Position numbers and translations under genes: made by a program
Shown here: one piece after another, positions 15,910-22,875 of the stretch
Numbering within the stretch: the stretch's first letter is position 1
Layout of the letters: each line of letters opens with the position of its first letter
NCBI GenBank assembly: GCA_019347805.1
Contig: JAHWKR010000038.1
Location: forward strand, 1 to 32,801
Direction of reading: 5' to 3'
DNA: 32,801 nucleotides
Source: Methanobacteriota archaeon
Lineage (GTDB): Archaea; Thermoplasmatota; E2; JACPAO01; JAHWKR01
Notes under the pieces: model-generated
Told to the model about the DNA's origin: nothing
Database searches by the model: none
Seen by the model: only the letters and a program-made list of their open reading frames with translations

Positions 15910-16794
15910 ATGTCTTCCGCGGCGAAGCGGCTTACGCCCGCTCTCCTGTCGTTCTTCCTGGTCCTCCTCGTGGTCCCGAATGCATCGGCGCATGGCGAGG
16001 CCACGCACATCCCCCACGTCAACCCCTTGTTCTTCGAACTCGAGCCGGGCGAGCGTGAGACCCAGGACCTCGCTTTCGACGAAGGCGAGTTCCAGAAAGG
16101 TTGGGTCTTCCTGGTGAACGCCGTCGTGACGAACGGGGCCGGCCCGATCCAGGTCGACCTGGTGTCCGAATCCGACGAGACGGTCTTGACGTGGACCCTT
16201 CCCGCGGACGGGACGCTGCAGACCCTCTCCGGCTCGCTTCCCGAGACCGGCTTCTTCCTCCTCTCGCTCATGAACGAAGGCGACGACATCGCCCGTGTCT
16301 CCCTCTATTACGACCAATCGTGCAACTGTGCACAAAAGCCTGTTCCCGCCGAGATCCCGGGCGGGCTCGTCGTGTTCCAGGTCGATCCGCACGAAGGGGA
16401 CGACTGGGAAGCCGTGATCCTGGAACCGCCCGCCTACGACCTGAAGGTCCACTTGGCCCTCCGCGTCGACCATGAGCGAGGTGTGTGGCCGGACGATTTC
16501 GAGATCCTTGAGACGAGCGACACGACGACCTCCGATCCCTCGGGACGTGACGCGCACCATTTCGCGTTCACGGCCGACCGGGCGGCCCGCTTCTATTTCT
16601 TCGCCGAGGTGGTCGGTTTCCATCCTGAAGGGGTCGATCGCACCACCCAAGGCTCGTTCTTCGCCTCGGTCACCATCGTCCCCTTGTTCGAGCTGACGGG
16701 GTCGACGAAAGAGGCCTCCGGCATGGCCTTGTTGTGGCCGCTCGTGTCGACGGTCGGGCTGCTCGCCGTCCTCCGGCGCTCACGGCGATGGTGA
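15910..16794 (+). CDS. Exported His/Cys-containing protein with C-terminal anchor
   Basis: A 294-residue protein with a signal peptide (hydrophobic core ALLSFFLVLLVV, cleavage after ASA at 27). The mature N-terminus would begin HGEATHIPH, which could form an amino-terminal copper site. Two beta-rich domains follow. A CNC motif (Cys138, Cys140) lies between them, and further His residues (DAHHFAF, VGFHPEG) lie in the second. A C-terminal transmembrane segment is followed by RRSRRW. The family is not recognised. Metal binding is inferred from residue content and from the neighbouring Met-rich peptide and TRASH-domain regulator. Confidence 0.75.
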   Translation: MSSAAKRLTPALLSFFLVLLVVPNASAHGEATHIPHVNPLFFELEPGERETQDLAFDEGEFQKGWVFLVNAVVTNGAGPIQVDLVSESDETVLTWTLPADGTLQTLSGSLPETGFFLLSLMNEGDDIARVSLYYDQSCNCAQKPVPAEIPGGLVVFQVDPHEGDDWEAVILEPPAYDLKVHLALRVDHERGVWPDDFEILETSDTTTSDPSGRDAHHFAFTADRAARFYFFAEVVGFHPEGVDRTTQGSFFASVTIVPLFELTGSTKEASGMALLWPLVSTVGLLAVLRRSRRW

Positions 16795-16806
16795 CGCAGG
16801 AATAGG

Positions 16807-17226
16807 TCAGGTCCGGCGGCCACCGGCCGCCCGCTTCACCTGTTTCCGGTGGGCGTAGAAGCGCTCTTGGTGTCGCTTCGGCAGCCGATGGACACGGCGC
16901 CGGATCTCGGGCTCGCGGTCCAGGGCGAGCCCCGGGTCTTCAAGGTGGATCCACCGGATCAAGTGGACACGGTCCGAGACGCCACGGTACAAGCCACTCC
17001 AGCCCACCCCGGCAAGGACGAGCCCGACGACCCAGACGAACGTGTTGTGGTGCAATGGCTCTATGGAGATCTGGTGCAGGAACAAGGCGGTACCGGCCAC
17101 ACCGGAGGCCGCCATGACGAGGGGCCGCACCGTGAGGTAAGCCTCCTGAAACGTCCTGCCGATCTTGCGGAGGGGTTCTCTACGGGCGGCGGTGTTCTTC
17201 ACAGCGTGGAGGTGACGGGTGGACAT
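16807..17226 (-). CDS. Two-TM membrane protein with basic tails
   Basis: A 139-residue protein. A basic N-terminal cytoplasmic stretch (STRHLHAVKNTAARREPLRK) precedes two membrane segments (about 34-52 and 62-80) joined by a short loop HQISIEPLHHNT. The C-terminal half is cytoplasmic and very basic (RRRVHRLPKRHQERFYAHRKQ). It is divergent from the HTH-TRASH regulator, and their shared upstream region is only about 130 bases, so they may be co-regulated. No family is recognised. Confidence 0.65.
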   Translation of the reverse strand: MSTRHLHAVKNTAARREPLRKIGRTFQEAYLTVRPLVMAASGVAGTALFLHQISIEPLHHNTFVWVVGLVLAGVGWSGLYRGVSDRVHLIRWIHLEDPGLALDREPEIRRRVHRLPKRHQERFYAHRKQVKRAAGGRRT

Positions 17227-17359
17227 CTCGATGTTCGAAGGTGGTGCTCATTGGTTTCATAGGTGCTCCTTTACGTTCGTCAGGTCGCTTCGGACGATCT
17301 CTCGATGGCGCAACATTCATTTGCTCTCTCCCCACCCGGGTCCTGTGGACCCGAGGGAG

Positions 17360-17707
17360 ATGCCGGACGAGGTGGATCTCGAGATCCTTCGGGAACTCGC
17401 CAAGGACGCACGCCTCTCGATGCGGGAGATCGCGAGACGTCTGGACAAGAGCACGCCCACGGTCTCAAGACGTGTGAAACGGATGGAGGAGGCAGGGCTC
17501 ATCCAGGGATACAGCGTCGTGACGGCGGGACTTGAGGCCCTGCCCGAACCCGATCGGGAGCCATGGCGGTGCAGCCACTGCGCGGGTCGGATCCGCGGGG
17601 TCGCGACCGTGCGCTCGGTCGGGGACGTGGAAAGGCCGTTCTGCTGTCCGGTCTGTGCTGAACTGTTCAAGGACCGTTACGTCCGCCTCGATGAAGGGAT
17701 CGAGTAG
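17360..17707 (+). CDS. HTH-TRASH metal-responsive regulator, CopT-like
   Basis: A 115-residue fusion. An AsnC/Lrp-type winged helix (about 1-50: EVDLEILRELAKDARLSMRE, RRLDKSTPTVSRRVKRMEEA) is joined to a TRASH metal-binding domain with C71-x2-C74-x20-C95-x3-C99. The Lrp effector (RAM) domain is absent. HTH-TRASH proteins control copper ATPases in Sulfolobus (CopT) and related metal responses in other archaea, so copper sensing is a reasonable inference. GTG 17345, five codons upstream, is an alternative start and fits a TATA-like CATTCATTTG at 17314-17323. Upstream, AGGTCGCTTCGGACG partly resembles the palindromes at 15691 and 18641. Confidence 0.85.
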   Translation: MPDEVDLEILRELAKDARLSMREIARRLDKSTPTVSRRVKRMEEAGLIQGYSVVTAGLEALPEPDREPWRCSHCAGRIRGVATVRSVGDVERPFCCPVCAELFKDRYVRLDEGIE

Positions 17708-17742
17708 CGACCCTCCTCCGTCCCCTTCTCATGATCGGTTCG

Positions 17743-18639
17743 TCAGGCCCGCCGCAGGGCCGCCGTCAGGACCGCGGCGCTCACCAGTGCCCCGAGCACC
17801 GATACGACCGACACCGCTGGCACGGTGGCCGTCTCGCGACGGGGCGCCTCTTCCACGATGATCGTGACACCCAGGCGGCCTTCTGCGGGCTCCGTGCCGA
17901 GGTTCCATGTGAGGCGGATCGGTGCATCTGCCTCGACCTTCAGGATCGTGTGCGGTTCGAGGGTTCCACGTGCCACCAGTCTGTGGACCCGCTCGTTGTG
18001 CTGAACAGGGTCTTCCCAGAGGACGGGTGTGACAACAAGGGGGCCCGCCAGGGACGAGGACGACGTCACCGTGATCGCCAGTCCTTGCTCTGAAGACGGC
18101 CCGACCTCCGTCAGGGCTGTTAGGTCGCGCGGTACGTCGTTCGCCCAACCGAGCATGTTCTGCAGGCTCTGGTAGAACACTTCCTCGAGGCCTTCACTGA
18201 CGTCCATCGGGCGCGTCGCTGCGGAATCCTTCCACATGCCGTCGACCCAGATCGTCGGGAACGCCACCGCCCCGAAGCGTTCTGTCATGCGCGCGTCGCC
18301 CTCGGCAAAACCCAGCGGGTCGCTGCGATCTGGCCACGGGTGGTACGCCAGGAGTGTCATGGAGTCCTGTGCGTCGATCGACTCATTGAACAACCGGTCA
18401 AGCGCACGCTCCGCTTCGGCGCAAACAGGGCACCATGAGGCGGTGTAGATTTCGACGAGGCGGGTTCCACCTTCCGGGTGGCTGATCCTGTCCTGGTCCA
18501 AAGGATGCACGAACGCCGCGAGGACCCGTTGTGCGTCCGCTGGGACGTCCGGGGCCGGCTTCGCGTCGACCGGATGGAGCAAGGCGATGAACACCAGAGG
18601 GACGATCCACACGTACTTCGTGTTCTGTTCCGCGATCAA
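17743..18639 (-). CDS. Exported thioredoxin-like protein with WCPVC motif
   Basis: A 298-residue protein. An N-terminal signal segment (WIVPLVFIALLHPVDA) is followed by a thioredoxin fold with IYTASWCPVCAEAERAL (Cys70, Cys73) and the cis-proline strand VAFPTIWVDG (Pro128). Then come a beta-rich domain (about 160-265) and a C-terminal transmembrane segment ending ALRRA. It should act as an anchored thiol oxidoreductase outside the membrane, making or reducing disulfides or delivering metal. The start is a TTG, so the exact N-terminus is uncertain; GTG codons inside the signal segment are alternatives. It converges with the HTH-TRASH gene. Confidence 0.82.
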   Translation of the reverse strand: MIAEQNTKYVWIVPLVFIALLHPVDAKPAPDVPADAQRVLAAFVHPLDQDRISHPEGGTRLVEIYTASWCPVCAEAERALDRLFNESIDAQDSMTLLAYHPWPDRSDPLGFAEGDARMTERFGAVAFPTIWVDGMWKDSAATRPMDVSEGLEEVFYQSLQNMLGWANDVPRDLTALTEVGPSSEQGLAITVTSSSSLAGPLVVTPVLWEDPVQHNERVHRLVARGTLEPHTILKVEADAPIRLTWNLGTEPAEGRLGVTIIVEEAPRRETATVPAVSVVSVLGALVSAAVLTAALRRA

Positions 18640-18640
18640 G

Positions 18641-18656
18641 GAGGTCGTCAGACCTC
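18641..18656. promoter_or_regulatory. Perfect palindrome GAGGTC-GTCA-GACCTC
   Basis: A six-base inverted repeat with a four-base spacer, directly before the TTG start of the thioredoxin-like gene. It lies on the start side of a TATA-like GAAATAAG (about 18671-18678, minus strand), so it would cover the transcription start. It is similar in sequence and placement to AGGTCG-CAT-CGACCT before the Met-rich mini-gene. Confidence 0.45.
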
Positions 18657-18745
18657 GGCAATCGGTCCGTCTTATTTCGCTTGCGGAGGCATCGCTTCTT
18701 CTTGTTACACCTGGAACATACGGTACTCAAAGCCTGGAAGTCGAG

Positions 18746-19624
18746 CTACGCCTTCCGGTGCTCCGCCTGGATCTCGCCCATCCTCCCCGCTTGGAAATCG
18801 ACGACGGCCTGCCGGATCTCCTCGGTCGTGTTCATGACGAACGGCCCGTAGCGGGCGACCGGTTCACGGAGCGGTGCGCCACTGATGAGGAGGACCGACA
18901 TGCCGTCGGGGCCCGCCTTGAGCGCGAGGTCGATGTCGTCGGGAAGCAGCACGACATGATGCGCCTCCGCCGCCGTCTCGCCGATGTGGCCGCCGCCGAG
19001 CGCGACGAGCGCGAACCCATGGTGGCCTTTCGGCACGCGGAAGAGGATCGCCTTTCCGGGCGCGACGATGGCGTGCAGGTACTGGATCGCGACGCGCATG
19101 TCGATGACCGCCTCCATGTCGCCGTAGCGACCGGCGATGACGCGCACCTTGCCGCCGCCGGTCTCGACCTCGGGGATGGTGTCGCTGCGGATGTCCTGGT
19201 AGCGCGGGGCCATCATCTTGTCTTTCTTCGGCAGGTTGACCCAGAGCTGGAAACCATGGAAGCGGCCGCCCGTTGCGAGCGTATCGGGGTGCGGCATCTC
19301 GCTGTGCACGACTCCCGATCCTGCGGTCATCCATTGCACGTCGCCCGGTCTCAACTCACCACGGTTGCCGTTGGAGTCCTCGTGCACCATGGCGCCGTCG
19401 AGCAGGTAGGTCACCGTCTCGAAGCCGCGGTGAGGATGGTCGGGTGCGCCTTTCGCCTCGCCCGGGGCGTAATCGACGGGTCCCATCTGGTCGAGGAGCA
19501 GGAACGGGTCGACCATCGGGAGGTCCGGCGTCGGGAACGCGCGGTGGACGAGGAAGCCGCCGCCTTCGTATGTGGCGTGGGCGGGGAGGACGCGCAGGCG
19601 GTCGGTGCGGGCGACGGGGGTCAT
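18746..19624 (-). CDS. Pirin family protein
   Basis: A 292-residue bicupin of the pirin family. The metal-binding motifs DHPHRGFETVTYLL (two His) and GSGVVHSEMP (His and Glu) are both intact. The N-terminal PMVDPFLLLDQMGP signature and the second cupin (HAIVAPGKAILFRV, LVALGGGHIG) are also present. Some pirins are quercetin dioxygenases and others are redox-responsive regulators; the activity here cannot be told from sequence. GGAG lies eight bases before the ATG. It follows the DoxX gene on the same strand by 58 bases, and the pair stands opposite an HxlR regulator. Confidence 0.93.
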   Translation of the reverse strand: MTPVARTDRLRVLPAHATYEGGGFLVHRAFPTPDLPMVDPFLLLDQMGPVDYAPGEAKGAPDHPHRGFETVTYLLDGAMVHEDSNGNRGELRPGDVQWMTAGSGVVHSEMPHPDTLATGGRFHGFQLWVNLPKKDKMMAPRYQDIRSDTIPEVETGGGKVRVIAGRYGDMEAVIDMRVAIQYLHAIVAPGKAILFRVPKGHHGFALVALGGGHIGETAAEAHHVVLLPDDIDLALKAGPDGMSVLLISGAPLREPVARYGPFVMNTTEEIRQAVVDFQAGRMGEIQAEHRKA

Positions 19625-19682
19625 GCGGGGGCTCCGTACGGCGTCATGTCGCGGGTGGGCATGAAGTGTGGGGTGGCGGGCA

Positions 19683-20084
19683 TCAGAACGCGAGGGCGTA
19701 GGGCCAGGGGCGGGTCACGACAGCGAGGGCGAGGACGGCGCCGAGGAGCGCGGTGTTCTTCATGAAGTTCACCTGCTCGCCCATCTTCGCCATGGGGTCG
19801 GTCTCCTTCCAGTAGGCGTGCATCTTCGGTGTGGTGCCGACGAGGAAGAGGGCGAGGGCGCCGAGGCCGACGAGAGGGTAGAGACCGAGAAGGAGGCTGA
19901 GGCCACCGGCGGCGAGGAGGACCCCGGTGCCGAAGACGGCGAGGGCGGGGGCGGGGACCCCTTTCGCGGCTGCGTAGGGGGCGAGGCCCTTGACGTTGGT
20001 CAGGTGGCTCCAGGCGCTCATGAGGAAGAAGCTTCCGAGGAGCAGGCGTCCGAGGAGGAAGAGAATGTCGGTGATGTCTGTCAT
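19683..20084 (-). CDS. DoxX family membrane protein
   Basis: A 133-residue DoxX-type protein with four hydrophobic segments. It carries the characteristic N-terminal ILFLLGRLLLGSFFLMSAWSHL, the middle LAVFGTGVLLAAGGLSLLLGL, and a conserved FMKNTALLGAVLAL near the end. DoxX proteins are associated with quinone or thiol redox chemistry. It is the first gene of a DoxX-pirin unit. The start is 20-30 bases downstream of a TATA-like palindrome, which suggests a leaderless transcript controlled from the AT-rich divergent region. Confidence 0.88.
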   Translation of the reverse strand: MTDITDILFLLGRLLLGSFFLMSAWSHLTNVKGLAPYAAAKGVPAPALAVFGTGVLLAAGGLSLLLGLYPLVGLGALALFLVGTTPKMHAYWKETDPMAKMGEQVNFMKNTALLGAVLALAVVTRPWPYALAF

Positions 20085-20088
20085 CAGC

Positions 20089-20120
20089 CTATACTATACA
20101 CGCTATAGCTATATACTATC
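20089..20120. promoter_or_regulatory. AT-rich operator/promoter between DoxX and HxlR genes
   Basis: A 32-base AT-rich island in otherwise GC-rich DNA. ATACTAT occurs at 20091-20097 and 20113-20119, a 22-base offset of about two helical turns. The perfect palindrome TATAGCTATA lies at 20104-20113. The palindrome is also at TATA distance from the DoxX ATG, so a bound regulator would block transcription. The divergent HxlR-type protein is the obvious candidate. Confidence 0.55.
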
Positions 20121-20158
20121 AAGTTCGTATCATTGGAGTGCCTACAGAGGTCGGAAGA

Positions 20159-20178
20159 CGCTACGCAGCGCCGTAGCG
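20159..20178 (+). other. Stem-loop in the probable HxlR leader
   Basis: CGCTACG-CAGCGC-CGTAGCG, a perfect seven-base stem with a six-base loop. It lies between the AT-rich promoter region and the HxlR start, so it would be in the 5' leader of that mRNA or act as a second operator. Confidence 0.4.
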
Positions 20179-20230
20179 ACCCCTTCAAGACCCGTGGCGC
20201 CCATCACGATACAAGAACAGGAGCGACCCG

Positions 20231-20623
20231 ATGCCCAAAGCGCGCGTCAAGAAAGAGACACCCTGCGCGACCGTCCCCGGCGGCTGCGAGATCACCGAGC
20301 TCTTCCGCCTCCTCGGCAAGGCGCACATGCTCGACCTCCTGCACCTCTTCATCCGCGAAGAGCCCAGGCCGAAGCGCTTCGTCGACCTCCAGGCGCGGCT
20401 CGGATTGTCGCCGAACACCCTTTCCGGCCGGCTCAAGGAGCTGGTCGCCGCCGGGCTCTTGTCGCGCACCGTCTACAACGAGATCCCGCCACGGGTCGAC
20501 TACGAGGCCACCGACAAGGCGCGTACCCTCTGCCCCGTCTTCGAGGCGTTGCACGGCTGGGCGGCGGAGAACACGCTGCGGAACGACGTGGTCGTGGAGA
20601 GCGTGGGCGAAGTCGTCGCGTGA
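20231..20623 (+). CDS. HxlR family winged-helix regulator
   Basis: A 130-residue HxlR-type (DUF24) regulator. The domain runs from ETPCATVPGGCEITELFRLL through the recognition region FVDLQARLGLSPNTLSGRLKEL to the wing LLSRTVYNEIPPRVDYEATD. Two cysteines near the N-terminus (Cys12, Cys19) are placed as in redox- or aldehyde-sensing members, so thiol chemistry may be the signal. AGGAG seven bases before the ATG supports the start, and the leader seems to be about 100 bases. It is divergent from DoxX-pirin, which it probably regulates. Confidence 0.88.
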   Translation: MPKARVKKETPCATVPGGCEITELFRLLGKAHMLDLLHLFIREEPRPKRFVDLQARLGLSPNTLSGRLKELVAAGLLSRTVYNEIPPRVDYEATDKARTLCPVFEALHGWAAENTLRNDVVVESVGEVVA

Positions 20624-20878
20624 GACCTCTGTCACATGGCGAGTGCCGGATGTGTGACATGACACCCGACATCGGATGAGCCGGTGCAGCCGGCACGAAG
20701 GCATCGCACGTCTGGCGCCGCAGCATGATTCCACACGAAACCGCGGTGTCCACTGCGATACCGCACTCACCCGACCGACCGCACGCGAAAATCCCCTGGA
20801 AAATGCCCCTCGTCCACGCGGCCGCAATTGAACCCGCAAAGGATAAATGGACCCCCCGGAGTCCCGCCACGTCGTCCC

Positions 20879-21727
20879 ATGGCAGACCTAAAAATGGTCG
20901 TCCTCGTCAAGGGCGTGCCCGATTTCCGTGAGGGACAGGTGCAGTTCAAGGAAGACAACACCTTGAACCGCGGCGCCACCCCCACCGTGCTGAACCCGAA
21001 CGACCACCTTGCGCTCGAAGCCGCGCGCGAGGTCCAGGTCAAACACGGCGGCACCGTGCACGTCATGACGATGGGCCCCCCCAATTACAAGAAGATCCTC
21101 GGCGAGGCGATGGAGATCTGTGGCGACCACGGATACCTCGTCTCCGACGTCAAGTTCGCCGCCGCCGACACCTGGGCCACCGCGCATGCGCTCATGTACG
21201 CCATCAAGAAGATCGGCGGCATCGACCTTGTCTTCGCCGGCTATAAGTCCGCCGACGGCGAGACCGGCCAGACCGGCCCCCAGACCGCGCTCCTTCTCGA
21301 CATGCCGATCATCACCCACACCACGAGCCTCGAGATCGACCCCGGTGCGGGCATCATGCGCGCCACGCGCATCGCCTACGACGAGATCGAGCACTGCGAA
21401 GGCCCTGTGCCCGGCTTCATCGTCACCGACCCCGCGTTCCTCCCCTCATACCGGAAAGCGAGCGAACGGCTGCGCCTCATCGACCACATCGAGACGCAGA
21501 AAGGGCTCAAGGAAGAGTACGAAGACCACATCACGTCGTGGACCGCCGAGGATGTCGAGGCCGACATGAAGAAGATCGGCCTCTCCGGTTCGCCCACCAT
21601 CGTGCGCGCGGTCGACCCCATCCCCACCGCCCCGCGCGAACGCACGGCCAAGGTGCTGCACGGCGCCGACGACGCGACCGTGCAAGAGGTCGCCAAGATG
21701 ATCCTCGAACGCATGGAGGCCGCCTGA
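20879..21727 (+). CDS. etfB: Electron transfer flavoprotein subunit beta
   Basis: A 282-residue EtfB/FixA. It begins MVVLVKGVPDFREG and contains LNRGATPTVLNPNDHLALEAA, VHVMTMGPP and the ADGETGQTGPQTALLLDMP signature. The C-terminal part, with PTIVRAVDPIPTAPRERTAKVLHG, matches the family's recognition and anchoring region. With EtfA it forms a flavin-containing dimer that carries electrons from dehydrogenases. A TATA-like GGATAAATGG lies about 30-38 bases before the ATG, so the operon has a very short leader. The stop overlaps the etfA start by one base. Confidence 0.95.
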   Translation: MADLKMVVLVKGVPDFREGQVQFKEDNTLNRGATPTVLNPNDHLALEAAREVQVKHGGTVHVMTMGPPNYKKILGEAMEICGDHGYLVSDVKFAAADTWATAHALMYAIKKIGGIDLVFAGYKSADGETGQTGPQTALLLDMPIITHTTSLEIDPGAGIMRATRIAYDEIEHCEGPVPGFIVTDPAFLPSYRKASERLRLIDHIETQKGLKEEYEDHITSWTAEDVEADMKKIGLSGSPTIVRAVDPIPTAPRERTAKVLHGADDATVQEVAKMILERMEAA

Positions 21728-22875
21728 TGAAGGACGGCGTCTATCGCGACATGTGGGTGTTCGCCGAATCGCGCGGTGGCGAGCTCATCCCCGTCGCCAA
21801 GGAGATGGTCTCCGAAGCGCGGCGGCTCATGGACAAGCACAACAAGGACTACAAGGCCGACGAGAAGGTCGTCGCCGTCGTCCTCGGGCCGAAAGCCAAA
21901 GAGCTGGGTGAAGAATGCATCCGGCTCGGGGCCGACATCGCCTACATCGCCGACCACCCCGAACTCGAGGTGTTCCGGCTCATGCCCGCGACCAAGGTGG
22001 TCGCCGCGGCCGCGCAGCAGAAGGACGTGAACGGCTACGACAAGCCGCGCTACTTCCTCTTCCCGGCCACCAACAACGGCCGCGACCTCTCCGCCACCGT
22101 GGCCGGGGTCCTCGACACCGGACTCGCGTCCGACTGCAACCTCCTCTACATCGAGGACGTCGAGATCAAGCACAAGATCAAGTCGGGGGGCGAACCGAAG
22201 GTCTTCGAGCGCATCCTCCACATGAAGCGCCCTGACTTCTCGGGTTTCGAATGGTCGACCATCCTCTGCATCGACAACGTCGACCACGACTACCACCCGC
22301 AATGCTGTTCCGTCATCCCCGGCTCCTTCAAGGCCGCCGACCCCGACAACGGCCGCACCGGCGACATCCGTGAGATGCCCGTCTCGCTCGACGCCAACGA
22401 CCTCAGGGTGCGCGTCACCAAGCGCCAAGCGATGGAGAAAGGCGTCGACCTCACCAAGTACGGCTCGATCGTCGCCGTCGGCCGCGGCATCGGCGAGGAC
22501 CCCACCAAAGGCCTCCTTGTCGGCGTCGACCTCGCCAAGGCGCTCCGTGGCGACCTCGGCCTGTCGCGCGGCGTCGTCACCGCCAGCTACCAGGTGGACC
22601 CCTCTGTGGAACAATACGTCGACGAAGAACGCCAGATCGGCGAGACCGGACAGTTCATCGAACCCGAGGTCTACGTGGCGCTCGGCATATCGGGTGCCAT
22701 CCAGCACAAGAAGGGCATGGACAAGAGCAAGTTCATCGTCTCGGTCAACACGGCGGAAGAGACCCCCATCAAGGAGTTCTCCGACGTCTATGTGGTGGCG
22801 GACCTCTTCGAGTTCGGACCCAAGCTCAAGGCCGCGCTGGAAAAGCTCGCCGGGAAGAACGGAGGCGGGTCCTGA
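21727..22875 (+). CDS. etfA: Electron transfer flavoprotein subunit alpha
   Basis: A 382-residue EtfA/FixB. The N-terminal domain starts DMWVFAESRGGELIPVAKE. The C-terminal FAD domain shows VAVGRGIGEDPTKGLL, LGLSRGVVTASYQVDPS, ETGQFIEPEVYVALGISGAIQHKKGM and IVSVNTAEETPI, all conserved FAD-binding segments. The middle region (about 95-180) carries a longer segment with IEDVEIKHKIKSGGE and an HPQCCSVIPG motif, so the protein is somewhat longer than typical FixB. The TGATG overlaps at both ends give translational coupling with etfB and fixCX, consistent with a stoichiometric complex. Confidence 0.95.
   Translation: MKDGVYRDMWVFAESRGGELIPVAKEMVSEARRLMDKHNKDYKADEKVVAVVLGPKAKELGEECIRLGADIAYIADHPELEVFRLMPATKVVAAAAQQKDVNGYDKPRYFLFPATNNGRDLSATVAGVLDTGLASDCNLLYIEDVEIKHKIKSGGEPKVFERILHMKRPDFSGFEWSTILCIDNVDHDYHPQCCSVIPGSFKAADPDNGRTGDIREMPVSLDANDLRVRVTKRQAMEKGVDLTKYGSIVAVGRGIGEDPTKGLLVGVDLAKALRGDLGLSRGVVTASYQVDPSVEQYVDEERQIGETGQFIEPEVYVALGISGAIQHKKGMDKSKFIVSVNTAEETPIKEFSDVYVVADLFEFGPKLKAALEKLAGKNGGGS

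Noticed and set aside
15214-16650. 478-codon minus-strand frame spanning three other genes
   Set aside because: It covers the Met-rich peptide and exported protein genes, which have signal peptides and promoters; its own product is Arg/Glu-rich without domains.
20630-20659. Inverted repeat TGTCACA...TGTGACA after the HxlR gene
   Set aside because: A seven-base stem with a 16-base loop and no T-run; weak as terminator and not at a promoter position.
21376-22707. Long minus-strand open frame opposite etfA
   Set aside because: It is the antisense shadow of a clearly conserved gene in GC-rich DNA; the product is low-complexity Asp/Val/Gly-rich with no domain.
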